From positions 1-39,458 of the forward strand of contig NZ_LGIU01000104.1 in the NCBI RefSeq assembly GCF_001187915.1: a stretch of 39,458 nt of DNA, in the 5' to 3' direction. Below are positions 1-8,491 of this stretch, piece after piece; position 1 is the first letter of the stretch; the number at the start of each line of letters is the position of its first letter. The stretch is from Arthrobacter sp. RIT-PI-e. GTDB taxonomy: Bacteria; Actinomycetota; Actinomycetes; Actinomycetales; Micrococcaceae. Below the pieces are notes generated by a model. It made no database searches. It was given only the letters and a program-made list of their open reading frames with translations, and was not told the DNA's origin. The position numbers and the translations under genes are program-made.

Positions 1-13
1 GTGGTGATCCGCA

Positions 14-1759
14 GTGAGTAGTACGAGTACCCTCCCCGTGGCGAGCCCGCGGGCGGTGCGGGCCGAGGCCACGCGCCTGATCCGGCACCACCGGCGCGGT
101 CTCGGCGTGGTGATCGCGCTCTACGTGGGTTCGGCGATCGCCGGCCTGGCGGGTCCGCTGCTGCTGGGGCTGCTGATCGACGCCGTCACCGAGGGCACCA
201 CGGGCCGCTTCGTCGCCGTCGTGTCCCTCGCGATGCTCGGTTTCCTCACCGTGCAGTCGGTGCTGCGCCGCTACGCCACGCGCTCCGGCATGGTCTTCGG
301 CGAACGCGTCTTCGCGCAGCTGCGCGAGGACTTCCTGTCCGACGTCACCGCCCTGCCGCTCTCCACCGTGGAGAGGGCGGGCACCGGGGACCTCGTGGCA
401 CGGACCACCAACGACATCGACGCCGTCTCCCACACCGTGCGCTTCGGGGTGCCGCAGGTGGTGGTGTCCCTCGTGACCATCGTGCTCACCCTCGTGGTCG
501 CCGTCGTCACCTCCCCCGTTCTGTCCGTGGCACTCCTCGTCGGGTTGCCGCTGCTGTGGCCGGTGACGCGCTGGTACCTCAGGCGCAGTGCCACCGGGTA
601 CCTCCGCGAGCGGGAGACCTACGCCGGGGTCAACGGCACCATCACCGAGACCATCGAGGGTGCCCGCACGGTGGATGCGCTGGATCTCGGCGAGCTGCGC
701 CGCCAGGACCTGGACGCCGCCCTCGGGAAGAGCTACGGCGCGGAGCGGTACACGCTGTGGCTGCGCTCGGTGCTGTTCCCCGCAGCGGACATCGCCTTCT
801 GGCTGCCGGCCGTGGCCGTGCTCCTGTGGGGCAGCTGGCTCGCGGGTGAGGGCGTGGTGACCCCCGGCGTCGTCGCCACCGTGGCACTGCTCGCCGTCCG
901 CCTGATCGACCCCGTGGACCTGCTCATCATGTGGACGGACGAGATCCAGGTGGGCGCGGCGTCGCTGGCACGCATCGTGGGCGTCAAGGACGTGGAACCG
1001 GACCGCGAGGCGAGCGCGGCGGCACCGGCGGACGAGGACATCGTGGTGTCCGCCGCGACCTACGCCTACCGCCCCGGGCACAACGTGCTCCACGGCGTGG
1101 ATCTCACGCTGCGGCGCGGCGAGCGCCTCGCGGTGGTGGGACCGTCCGGGGCAGGCAAGTCCACGCTCGGCCGGCTGATCGCCGGGATCCACCCGCCCAC
1201 CTCCGGCTCCGTCACGGTGGGTGGCGTACCCCTCGTGGACCGCCCGCTCGACGATCTCCGCCGGGAGGTGGCGCTGGTCACCCAGGAGCACCACGTGTTC
1301 GTGGGCTCCGTCTCGGACAACGTGCGCCTCGGCCGGGCGGAGGCGGACGAGACGGAGATCGTGGACGCGCTGCGGAGCGTGGGTGCGCTCGACTGGGTGG
1401 AGCAGCTCTCCGAGGGCACTGGCACGGAGGTGGGCTCCGGGGCGCACGAGCTCACGCCCGCCCAGGCGCAGGAACTGGCGCTGGCGCGGCTGGTCCTCGC
1501 CGACCCGCACACCCTCGTGCTGGACGAGGCCACCTCCCTGATCGACCCGCAGGCGGCGCGCGACCTGGAGCGCTCGCTCAACGCGGTGCTCGAGGGGCGC
1601 ACGGTGATCGCGATCGCGCACCGGCTCCACACCGCGCACGACGCCGACCGCGTGGCGGTGGTGGAGGACGGCCGGATCTCGGAGCTCGGCTCGCACGACG
1701 AGCTGCTCGCGCTCGACGGGGCCTACGCGTCGCTGTGGCACTCCTGGCGGAGCGAGTGA
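14..1759 (+). CDS. ABC exporter half-transporter (membrane + ATPase domains)
   Basis: A 581-residue type I exporter: about six membrane segments in residues 30-300, then a nucleotide-binding domain. Walker A is GPSGAGKST near residue 378 and Walker B is TLVLDEAT near residue 503, with the catalytic Glu kept. The signature loop reads LTPAQ near residue 480 instead of LSGGQ. In heterodimeric exporters one ATP site is built from a degenerate signature of one subunit and a degenerate Walker B of the other, so this is probably the subunit with intact Walker B and defective C-loop. Its partner should lie just upstream: reading frames entering from base 1 stop at TGA 15-17 (a GTGA overlap with this GTG start) or TAG 19-21, as in a co-translated pair. 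The substrate cannot be predicted. It converges with the PTS IIA gene only 10 nt downstream. Confidence 0.9.
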   Translation: MSSTSTLPVASPRAVRAEATRLIRHHRRGLGVVIALYVGSAIAGLAGPLLLGLLIDAVTEGTTGRFVAVVSLAMLGFLTVQSVLRRYATRSGMVFGERVFAQLREDFLSDVTALPLSTVERAGTGDLVARTTNDIDAVSHTVRFGVPQVVVSLVTIVLTLVVAVVTSPVLSVALLVGLPLLWPVTRWYLRRSATGYLRERETYAGVNGTITETIEGARTVDALDLGELRRQDLDAALGKSYGAERYTLWLRSVLFPAADIAFWLPAVAVLLWGSWLAGEGVVTPGVVATVALLAVRLIDPVDLLIMWTDEIQVGAASLARIVGVKDVEPDREASAAAPADEDIVVSAATYAYRPGHNVLHGVDLTLRRGERLAVVGPSGAGKSTLGRLIAGIHPPTSGSVTVGGVPLVDRPLDDLRREVALVTQEHHVFVGSVSDNVRLGRAEADETEIVDALRSVGALDWVEQLSEGTGTEVGSGAHELTPAQAQELALARLVLADPHTLVLDEATSLIDPQAARDLERSLNAVLEGRTVIAIAHRLHTAHDADRVAVVEDGRISELGSHDELLALDGAYASLWHSWRSE

Positions 1760-1769
1760 GGCGCCGCCG

Positions 1770-2261
1770 CTAGTGGTCGAAGAACACCAGTGAGGAGTTG
1801 ATCAGCTCGGCGATGACCTCGGCGTCGTGGGCCCGGCGCAGCGATTCCCGGAAGTTCTCCTTGAACAGGCTCCGGGCGATGGTTGCCAGGACCTCGAGGT
1901 GCTCGGAGAACGACTGCGCCGGGGTGGCGATGAGCAGCACCAGCGTGGCGGGGCCGTCCACCGCCCCGAAGTCCAGGCTGTATCCGAAGCGCGTGATCCC
2001 GACGGCGATCGAGGTCTGGTTCACGAACTCGCTGCGTGCGTGGGGCAGGCCCACCCCGCCCGGCAGACCCGTGGCCATCTGGTGCTCACGCGAGTTGACC
2101 TGATCGAGGAACCCCTGCAGGTCCGAGATCCGCCCCTCGGCGTGCAGACGTCCGGCGAGCTGCGCGGCGGCGTCCTCCTTCGAGGCCGCCTCCAGCTCGA
2201 GGATCACGAGCTCGGGGGTGGTGAGCTCGGCGTCGAGGAGCTCCAGGGACAGGTCGCTCAC
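1770..2261 (-). CDS. PTS fructose/mannitol-type IIA domain protein
   Basis: A single-domain 163-residue protein of the EIIA type-2 (fructose/mannitol) family. The phosphoacceptor histidine is His74 in the motif GVGLPHARSE, followed by the usual hydrophobic stretch. In the family this His takes phosphate from HPr and passes it to a IIB domain. No IIB or IIC gene is nearby, so it may serve a distant permease or act as a regulatory phosphocarrier; this is inference. I chose the GTG at 2261 because an AAAGG ribosome-binding site lies 6 nt upstream. The frame stays open back to 2648, but that extension overlaps the 3' end of guaB3 and is not protein-like. The 155 bp between it and guaB3 show no other gene. 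Confidence 0.88.
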   Translation of the reverse strand: MSDLSLELLDAELTTPELVILELEAASKEDAAAQLAGRLHAEGRISDLQGFLDQVNSREHQMATGLPGGVGLPHARSEFVNQTSIAVGITRFGYSLDFGAVDGPATLVLLIATPAQSFSEHLEVLATIARSLFKENFRESLRRAHDAEVIAELINSSLVFFDH

Positions 2262-2416
2262 AGTGGGCCTTTCGGGATTCGGAGCCGGTTCCGGGACCCA
2301 CGACAGCGGGAGCCGTGCACCGGTGCGAGCCACCACCTGCGGCGTCGTCCGGGGCACCCCCAGCTTAGCGGGGCCGCGGTACGGGAGCAGCAGGGATGAC
2401 GCGGCGCGTTGCCCGC

Positions 2417-3556
2417 TCAGTCCGTGGAGGTGTAGGGCGAGACCACCACTTCCACGCGCTGGAACTCCTTGAGATCCGAGTACCCGGTGGTGGCCATGGC
2501 CCGGCGGAGCGCGCCGATCATGTTGGACGTGCCGTTCGTGTGGTGCGACGGCCCCCACAGCACCTCCTGGAGCGGACCCACCGTACCCACGTCCACCCGG
2601 TCCCCGCGCGGCAGCTCGCCGTGGTGCGCTTCCTGGCCCCAGTGCCACCCCTTACCGGGTGCTTCCTCGGCCCGGGCGAGCGCGGTGCCGAGCATGACGG
2701 CGTCCGCCCCCATGGCGATGGCCTTGACGATGTCACCGCTCGCCCCCATGCCGCCGTCGGCGATCACGTGGACGTACCGGCCGCCGGACTCGTCCAGGTA
2801 GTCCCGGCGCGCCCCGGCGACGTCGGCGATGGCGGAGGCCAGGGGCGAGTGGATGCCGAGGGCACGGCGGGTGGTGGTGGTGGCTCCCCCGCCGAAGCCC
2901 ACGAGGACGCCGGCGGCACCCGTGCGCATCAGGTGCAGTGCGGGGGTGTACCCGGCGGCGCCGCCCACGATCACGGGGACGTCGAGCTCGTAGATGAACT
3001 TCTTGAGGTCCAGCGGCTCCTCGTTCTTGGACACGTGCTCGGCGGACACGGTGGTGCCGCGGATCACGAAGATGTCCACCCCTGCGGCGAGGACCGTCTT
3101 CGAGAACTCCTGGGTGCGCTGCGGGGTGAGCGATCCGGCCACGGTCACGCCGGCTTCGCGGATCTCGGCCAGGCGGCTGGTGATGAGCTCCGCCTGGATG
3201 GGGGCGTCGTAGAGTTCCTGCATCCGCCGGGTCACCGAGGAACCGGACCGGTCGGCGCTGAGGCCGGCGATCTCGTCGAGGACCGGCCGGGGATCCTCGT
3301 ACCGGGTCCAGAGTCCCTCGAGGTTGAGGACGCCGAGGCCCCCGAGCCTGCCCATCGCGATGGCGGTGGCGGGGGACATCGCGGAGTCCATCGGTGCCGC
3401 CACCACGGGCATCCCGAACTGGTAGGCATCGATCTGCCAGTTCACGGACACATCGAGCGGGTCGCGGGTCCGCCGGGAGGGCACCACCGCCACGTCGTCC
3501 AGCGAATATGCCCTGCGTCCGCGCTTGCCTCGGCCGATCTCGATCTCGTAAGTCAC
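2417..3556 (-). CDS. guaB3: GuaB3-family IMP dehydrogenase-related protein
   Basis: A 379-residue (beta/alpha)8-barrel protein of the IMPDH/GMP reductase superfamily, GuaB3 subgroup. The N-terminus (YEIEIGRGKRGRRAYSL) and the AYQFGMPVVAAPMDSAMSP segment match actinobacterial GuaB3. There is no CBS pair. The catalytic loop of true IMPDH, [11 protein letters not shown], is here GFGGGATTTTR (residues 220-230), with Thr227 at the position of the nucleophilic Cys. The usual Cys-thioimidate chemistry is therefore unlikely; loss of this Cys is also seen in mycobacterial GuaB3 as I recall it. The exact reaction is not inferred. A canonical guaB lies at 16346-17866. The GTG start has TAACCT 6 nt upstream (3563-3568) and no good Shine-Dalgarno, suggesting a leaderless transcript. 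Confidence 0.9.
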   Translation of the reverse strand: MTYEIEIGRGKRGRRAYSLDDVAVVPSRRTRDPLDVSVNWQIDAYQFGMPVVAAPMDSAMSPATAIAMGRLGGLGVLNLEGLWTRYEDPRPVLDEIAGLSADRSGSSVTRRMQELYDAPIQAELITSRLAEIREAGVTVAGSLTPQRTQEFSKTVLAAGVDIFVIRGTTVSAEHVSKNEEPLDLKKFIYELDVPVIVGGAAGYTPALHLMRTGAAGVLVGFGGGATTTTRRALGIHSPLASAIADVAGARRDYLDESGGRYVHVIADGGMGASGDIVKAIAMGADAVMLGTALARAEEAPGKGWHWGQEAHHGELPRGDRVDVGTVGPLQEVLWGPSHHTNGTSNMIGALRRAMATTGYSDLKEFQRVEVVVSPYTSTD

Positions 3557-3666
3557 TGCTCAAGGTTAGCCCAGGGTCGGATCGGCGAGCGCGGCGGGGA
3601 CGACGGGGTGGCCGGTACCCGGCCCACGACGAGCAGACACGCCATCGGCCGGGCACCGGGTACGGG

Positions 3667-5295
3667 TCAGCGTCGGGTGTCGTGCAGGACCGTGAGCTTC
3701 AGGGTGGACCCCCTGGCCCCGGTCTTCACGGTGACGTCGCCGTCCGGTGCGGTGGATTCGATCTGCGGATGGTCATCGCTGGAGACCCGCAGCACCAATC
3801 GATGTCCTGCCGGGATCCGGTAGTGCGTGGGCCAGATGTGCACGCCCATGTCGTAGGTCTCACCGGGCTCTACCGGGGACAACCGGGTGTGGGTGTCGCG
3901 GTGGCTCGCTTTGAGCCACCCCTCGGTGACGCGGGTCGTGGTGCCGTCGGGGGCCTGGTCATAGAGGACCAGGGCGATGTTGCCGTCCGCTGCGGTGAAG
4001 GACGTCCTCAGGTCGGCGGTGGCATCACCGGCGAGCACCATGTCCTGGCGCATGGGCGCGGTGCTGAAGGTCAGCTGTTCGTGGGGCTCGGGAGGCGTGC
4101 TCTCCGTGTTGACGGTGAAGCCCTGTTCACCCGGCCGGCCTGCACCTCGTGACAGCGAGCCGTCGTGCCGCAGGTGGAGGGTGAGCTCCCGTGCCCGGTC
4201 GGCCGGCCACTGGTCGAACTGCTGCCAGCCGGCGCTCACCCCGGTGCTCGAGATCTCGTAGGAGGTGACGTGCTCGGCCGGGAGGGGCGCAGCTTGGTCG
4301 TCCTGCAGCCAGTGGTCCCACCAGGCGAGGTAACCGCCCAACCCGATGTCCTCGGGTTGGCCGGACGGCCATCCGTGCTCCCAGGGGCCGGAGACCAGCC
4401 AGACGTTCTCGGGCCGGGCCTGGTAGTTCTTCACCATCCCGTCGCGGTACCGGTCGTACCAGCCGTTGATCTCGAGCGTGGGAATGGTCAGGTTCTCCCA
4501 GCGCGACATGACGCTGCGGTCACGCCAGAAGTCGTCGTAGAGCGGGTGCTCGGCGTAGGTCTCCAAGGTGCTGGGAGCGGTCGATGCCTGCCAGCTGCGG
4601 ATGCGAGGGGAGTAGATACCGCCGTGGTAGATGGTGTTCTCGTACCAGTCGTGGATGCCGTTGGCCGGGATGATCGCCTCGAGGTGCGGGGGCTTGTTGA
4701 CGGCGACCAGCAGCGTGCTGTGCCCGCCGTAGCTGACGCCCATCTGGCCGATCTTCCCGGTGGACGAGGGATGCTGGGCCAGCCACTCGATGACGTCGTA
4801 GTTGTCGCGCTGTTCCTGCGGGCTGAAGGGGTCCAGGAGCCCGGGGGACTCCCCCGAACCGCGGGCCTGGCACACCAGCGCGTTGTAGCCGTGCTCCACG
4901 AAGTAGCCGGCTTCCTCGCCGAACTGCTCGGCGTTCCTGGCGTAGGCGGTGTACTCGTAGACGATGCCGGGGAACGTACCCGGAGCGACGTCCGTCGGGC
5001 TGGTCCCGGGCCGGTACAGCTGACACGCCAGTTCGGTGCCGTCGCGCACCGGTACCCGGACGTCCTCCCGCACCACGTCGTACTCGGCAGGGCGGTCGTA
5101 GGAGAAGAAGGGGTCGTCGGGCTCCGCCGGGACCCGGTCCTTCTGGGAGAGGGTCGGCGTGGCGGGGGTGGTGACCACGGGAGCTGCGACCGCAGGCATC
5201 GGCGAGAGCAGGGCGGTGGCGGTGATGAGCCCGACGACGGCGCGGCGACGGCGCGGTGCTGTGCCCGGGGAGGTGCTGGGGTGGGACCGGGACAT
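3667..5295 (-). CDS. Secreted CocE/NonD-type hydrolase (S15 X-Pro dipeptidyl-peptidase-like)
   Basis: A 542-residue alpha/beta hydrolase with a Sec-type signal peptide: RRRR at 15-18, a hydrophobic core at 20-36 and a likely cleavage after AVAA near residue 38. The catalytic triad is visible: Ser188 in GVSYGG, Asp281 in GWYDRY and His307 in GPWEHGW. The C-terminal ~200 residues have the jelly-roll character of the X-Pro dipeptidyl-peptidase C domain. Family members cleave esters (cocaine esterase, glutaryl-7-ACA acylase) or X-Pro peptides; the substrate here is unknown. AAGGAG lies 7 nt before the ATG. It starts 13 nt after the AtuA-like small subunit and is therefore the last gene of the citMHS-atuA operon, suggesting it releases the compound that the transporter imports (inference). 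Confidence 0.87.
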   Translation of the reverse strand: MSRSHPSTSPGTAPRRRRAVVGLITATALLSPMPAVAAPVVTTPATPTLSQKDRVPAEPDDPFFSYDRPAEYDVVREDVRVPVRDGTELACQLYRPGTSPTDVAPGTFPGIVYEYTAYARNAEQFGEEAGYFVEHGYNALVCQARGSGESPGLLDPFSPQEQRDNYDVIEWLAQHPSSTGKIGQMGVSYGGHSTLLVAVNKPPHLEAIIPANGIHDWYENTIYHGGIYSPRIRSWQASTAPSTLETYAEHPLYDDFWRDRSVMSRWENLTIPTLEINGWYDRYRDGMVKNYQARPENVWLVSGPWEHGWPSGQPEDIGLGGYLAWWDHWLQDDQAAPLPAEHVTSYEISSTGVSAGWQQFDQWPADRARELTLHLRHDGSLSRGAGRPGEQGFTVNTESTPPEPHEQLTFSTAPMRQDMVLAGDATADLRTSFTAADGNIALVLYDQAPDGTTTRVTEGWLKASHRDTHTRLSPVEPGETYDMGVHIWPTHYRIPAGHRLVLRVSSDDHPQIESTAPDGDVTVKTGARGSTLKLTVLHDTRR

Positions 5296-5308
5296 GGATG
5301 TTCTCCTT

Positions 5309-5635
5309 CTACTGGTCGGAACGGGACGGAGTACTCAGCGGCAGGCTGAGGAGGTGGTAGCTGAGGGCCTTCCCGTGGCCGTCGAGGACCGGCGAGCCGG
5401 TGACCCCACCGCCCAGCGCCCCGGGGAGGGTGAAGACGAGGGCGTTGAGGCCGGGGAGGGACCGTTTCACCACGGGTCCGCTGAGGGGCAATGCGTAGTG
5501 GGTCGCGATGGCCTCCGGACTCAGGGCCCGCTCGAGCACCTGGTAGGCCTCCTCACTGCGGGCCAGCACGGCGAGGATGAGCGTGTCGCCCTTGTCCCCG
5601 GTCCGGACGTCGGCATGGTCGTCGATCGTTCCCAT
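5309..5635 (-). CDS. AtuA-related small protein (AtuA C-terminal-domain-like)
   Basis: A 108-residue protein beginning with a TIDDHADVRTGDKGDT segment; ARTGDKG-like motifs mark the small ferredoxin-fold-like domain attached to or encoded beside AtuA proteins. Its ATG shares one base with the TGA of atuA (TGATG), so the two are translationally coupled and probably form a complex. Longer AtuA proteins carry an equivalent region at their C-terminus, so this looks like a split version of a fused protein. The frame is open upstream to 5776 inside atuA, but that part is an overlap shadow. The function is not established for the family; it is named after acyclic terpene utilisation in Pseudomonas. 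Confidence 0.8.
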   Translation of the reverse strand: MGTIDDHADVRTGDKGDTLILAVLARSEEAYQVLERALSPEAIATHYALPLSGPVVKRSLPGLNALVFTLPGALGGGVTGSPVLDGHGKALSYHLLSLPLSTPSRSDQ

Positions 5636-6993
5636 CACGCCTCCTCGATGCTCACGTGCGGTCGGACGAGTTCCCGGGGCAGGGTGCACGACCGGATGGC
5701 GAGCACCTCCTGGACATGCCGGCGGGCCCCGCCACCGCCGGCGGGGCCGGTCGTGTACAGCGACTCGACCTCCCACCCCACGGCGTCGGCCATGATCCGG
5801 TCGTCCACCCGCGCTGCGACCCGGAGCCGCACCTCCACGGGATCCTGCTGTCCGGCCAGACCCCGGAAGGCCGCACCGGCACCGACCAGTTCCACCAGGA
5901 CGGCATCCGGGTCCAGTCCGTGGACGTCCGCCAACCGGGTACGGACGATCTCCGCAGCGAGCTCGGCCCGTTCACGTGCGCGAGGACCTGCGTAACTGAT
6001 CTGGCCCTCCCCCAGCCAGCCACCGCGGAAGCCGAGTGTCACCTTCAGCTCGTCCGGGCGGGCCCGGCCCGTGCCACCGGTCACCCGCACCCGGTCCGGA
6101 CCCGTCTGCTCGAGCTGGGCCCCGGAGAAGTCGGCCGTCACGTCGGGGGTGATGTAGGCGTACGGGTCGTTGACCTCGTAGAGGAGTTGTTCGGTGACCG
6201 TGCGCCTGTCCAGGCGTCCGCCGGAACCGGCCGGCTTGCCGAACACCGCGGCGCCGTCGGACTCCACGTCGGCGAAGGGGAAACCCAGTCGTGCCAGGTC
6301 AGGGACCGGCTTGGTGAGCGGGTCGGCGAAGTAGCCCCCCGTGAGCTGCCCGGCACATTCGAGCAGGTGCCCCACCATCGTCCCCTGTCCCAGGAGCACC
6401 GGATCCCCGTCGAGGTCCCAGCCGTGCTCATGGGCGAGGGGACCGAGGTACAGGGCAGGGTCGGCCAGCCGCCCGGCGATGACGATGTCGGCACCCTCTG
6501 CGAGTGCCTCCGTCACGGGAGCAGCGCCGATGTACGCGTTGGCCGAGACCAGGTCGTCGGTCTCCGCCGACAGCGGGGTCCCTGTTTCCCACAGCTCCGG
6601 GTCCACCCGCCGGACTGCGTCGAGGACGTCGTCACCGGTGATGACCCCGACCCGCGTCCCGGTGAACCCCCCGGCGCGCGCGATCTCGACGGCGAGCGCA
6701 CCTGCCGCCGAGGGATCTGCGGCTCCCCCGTTGGTCACGATCGTGGTCCCGTGCTGCCTGCAGGTGGGAAGGGTGGCTTCGAGCCGACGGCGGAGCAGGG
6801 GGTCGTAGCCGTGGTCCGAACCGGTCAGACGCCGCGCATTGGCCCCGGCGATCGTCCGTTCCCCGAGGACCTCGAAGACGAGGTAGTCGAGGTCGGCTGA
6901 CCGTGCGAGCTCCACGGCCGGGTCGATCCGGTCACCGGCGAACCCGGCCCCGGCACCGAGCCGGACGGTGCGGTTCATGGGGTGAGGACTCAT
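5635..6993 (-). CDS. AtuA family protein (acyclic terpene utilisation, DUF1446-type)
   Basis: A 452-residue cytoplasmic protein that I recognise as the AtuA/DUF1446 family: VRLGAGAGFAGDR near the N-terminus, DYLVFEVLGERT, the IAGRLADPALYLGPL stretch and QGTMVGHLLECAGQ near the middle. AtuA is required for citronellol/geraniol growth in Pseudomonas, but its reaction is not known to me. The start at 6993 forms an ATGA overlap with the stop of the CitMHS transporter; a second ATG at 6978 (MNRTVRLG) is possible. It is followed by the small AtuA-like subunit with a 1-nt overlap. No geranyl-CoA carboxylase or other atu genes are in the window, so a terpene role cannot be assumed; a branched or oxygenated carboxylate is as likely. 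Confidence 0.85.
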   Translation of the reverse strand: MSPHPMNRTVRLGAGAGFAGDRIDPAVELARSADLDYLVFEVLGERTIAGANARRLTGSDHGYDPLLRRRLEATLPTCRQHGTTIVTNGGAADPSAAGALAVEIARAGGFTGTRVGVITGDDVLDAVRRVDPELWETGTPLSAETDDLVSANAYIGAAPVTEALAEGADIVIAGRLADPALYLGPLAHEHGWDLDGDPVLLGQGTMVGHLLECAGQLTGGYFADPLTKPVPDLARLGFPFADVESDGAAVFGKPAGSGGRLDRRTVTEQLLYEVNDPYAYITPDVTADFSGAQLEQTGPDRVRVTGGTGRARPDELKVTLGFRGGWLGEGQISYAGPRARERAELAAEIVRTRLADVHGLDPDAVLVELVGAGAAFRGLAGQQDPVEVRLRVAARVDDRIMADAVGWEVESLYTTGPAGGGGARRHVQEVLAIRSCTLPRELVRPHVSIEEA

Positions 6994-8408
6994 GAGGCGG
7001 CTCCCACCATGACGGCCCCGGTCACCAGTGCCACCGCGAGCATGACCAGGCTCACGAGCCATGCCCAGCCGAACAGCGCCTTGATGTGCTTCCCGATGTC
7101 CACGCCGGCGAGCCCGACGAGGAGGTAGAAGGATCCGGTGAGCGGGCTGATCGGGAAGCCGACGGTCTCCTGACCGAGCAGTGCGGCCTGGGTGATCTCG
7201 ATGGATGAGACGCCGTACTGCTCACCCAGGGCGTTCAGCACCGGAAGCACGCCGAAGTAGAACGCATCCGGGCCGAACAGCAGACTCAGCGGCACGCCGA
7301 GCACGCCCACGATCAGGGGCAGACCGGGGGCTGCCGTCGCGGGGATCACGGAGGTGGCGGCGCCCGCCATCGCGGTGATCATGCCGGACCCCTCGAGGAT
7401 CCCGAGGAAGGCCCCTGAGGCCAGGAGGGTCGTGGCCATGAGCATGGCCCCCGTGGCGTGCGCCTCGATGCGCGCGGTCTGGCTCTTGAGCCCCGGATAG
7501 TTCACCACGAGGGCGATCACCACCCCGACGACGAAGATCAGTTCCGGCCGTGCCAGTCCGGCGATCAGGACCGCCAGCACGGCCACGGTCAGGATCGCGT
7601 TGAACCACAGCAGGCGGGGCCTGCGCAGTGCCTGCTCCTCCTCGGTGAGGTCGTCGACCGCGGGCCGCGACGTCTCGGTCAACGTGTCAGCACCCGTGTC
7701 CGACGACGCTCCGGCTCCCGGTCCGCGGTGTCCGGCCGGGGCGGGGGAGGGTGCGTCGACGGCGCCGTCGTCGGCCGTCGTCGACGCGGTGCGGCCGATG
7801 CGACGCTGCTCACGCTTGCCCAGATACCAGGCGATACCGAGGGCCGCGATCATTCCGGCGATCTGCGCAGGGATCAGCGGGACCCAGAGGTCGTTGGCCG
7901 GGACCCCCGCGGTGGCGGCGGCACGAGCGGTGGGACCGCCCCAGGGCAGCAGGTTCATCGTGCCCGCACCCAGTCCCACGCAGACGCTCAACGTCAGGCG
8001 ACGCATGCCGAGACGGTCGAACAGCGGGATCATGGCCGGGATGGTGATGAGGAACGTGGTGGCACCGGCGCCGTCGAGGTGCGCTGCCATGGCCAGGGCC
8101 GTCGTCGCGAGGCACACGGTGACCGGGGCGTTGCCCGCCCAGCGGATGATGCGGCGGATCACGGGGTCGAAGAGACCGGCGTCCCGCATCACGCCGAAGT
8201 AGGTGATGGCGAAGATGAACATCACCGTCACGCCCACGACTCCCCCGAGGCCGTCGGCGACGAACTCGCTGATCTCCGTCGGACCGAAGCCGGCGATCAG
8301 CGCGAAGACGATGGGCACCCCGGCCAGGGCGACCACGGCCGCCACCCGGCTCGTGAGCAGGAGCGCCAGGATCACCCCGATGGTGAGAAATCCGGTCCAG
8401 GCGAGCAT
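6990..8408 (-). CDS. CitMHS family citrate/carboxylate transporter
   Basis: A 472-residue integral membrane protein with about 11-12 hydrophobic segments, interrupted near residues 205-260 by a long hydrophilic, Pro/Asp/Glu-rich cytoplasmic loop. Family-like motifs include MAAHLDGAGATTFLITIPAM, GTMNLLPWGGPTARAA, and near the end FGPDAFYFGVLP and GFPISPLTGSFYLLVGLA. CitMHS proteins exchange metal-citrate complexes (Mg or Ca) for protons, but relatives may carry other carboxylates. It is the first gene of the four-gene operon citMHS-atuA-atuA'-hydrolase and is divergent from a LysR gene. AAAGGA sits 6 nt before the ATG. A CRP-like palindrome lies 30-43 bp upstream, suggesting carbon-source control. 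Confidence 0.9.
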   Translation of the reverse strand: MLAWTGFLTIGVILALLLTSRVAAVVALAGVPIVFALIAGFGPTEISEFVADGLGGVVGVTVMFIFAITYFGVMRDAGLFDPVIRRIIRWAGNAPVTVCLATTALAMAAHLDGAGATTFLITIPAMIPLFDRLGMRRLTLSVCVGLGAGTMNLLPWGGPTARAAATAGVPANDLWVPLIPAQIAGMIAALGIAWYLGKREQRRIGRTASTTADDGAVDAPSPAPAGHRGPGAGASSDTGADTLTETSRPAVDDLTEEEQALRRPRLLWFNAILTVAVLAVLIAGLARPELIFVVGVVIALVVNYPGLKSQTARIEAHATGAMLMATTLLASGAFLGILEGSGMITAMAGAATSVIPATAAPGLPLIVGVLGVPLSLLFGPDAFYFGVLPVLNALGEQYGVSSIEITQAALLGQETVGFPISPLTGSFYLLVGLAGVDIGKHIKALFGWAWLVSLVMLAVALVTGAVMVGAAS

Positions 8409-8430
8409 GTGGTTCCTTTCGAAGGGTTTC

Positions 8431-8459
8431 CCTCAGCGTGATCCACATCACTTATGAGG
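8431..8459. promoter_or_regulatory. Divergent-promoter dyad with CRP-like site GTGA-N6-TCAC
   Basis: The 83-bp gap between citMHS and the LysR gene holds GTGATCCACATCAC at 8438-8451. It fits GTGA-N6-TCAC and matches 12 of 14 core positions of the classical CRP consensus. Outer arms CCTCA (8431-8435) and TGAGG (8455-8459) extend the dyad imperfectly. It could be bound by a Crp/GlxR-type regulator, by the divergent LysR protein, or by both. Function is inferred from position and symmetry only. Confidence 0.5.
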
Positions 8460-8477
8460 TCAAAGATCAATCGGACC

Positions 8478-8483
8478 TAGAAT
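8478..8483 (+). promoter_or_regulatory. -10 box of LysR gene, leaderless-type
   Basis: TAGAAT lies 8 nt before the ATG at 8492. No Shine-Dalgarno is visible between them, so transcription would start at or next to the start codon. No convincing -35 is seen. Confidence 0.4.
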
Positions 8484-8491
8484 CATGCACC

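Noticed and set aside
2262..2648. N-terminal extension of the PTS IIA frame
   Set aside because: Overlaps guaB3, is Arg/Gly/Ala-rich and not family-like; the GTG at 2261 has a proper ribosome site.
3609..3623. Short GGCCGG-TAC-CCGGCC hairpin after the hydrolase gene as terminator
   Set aside because: Six-bp stem with a 3-nt loop and no T-run; too weak and easily random at this GC content.
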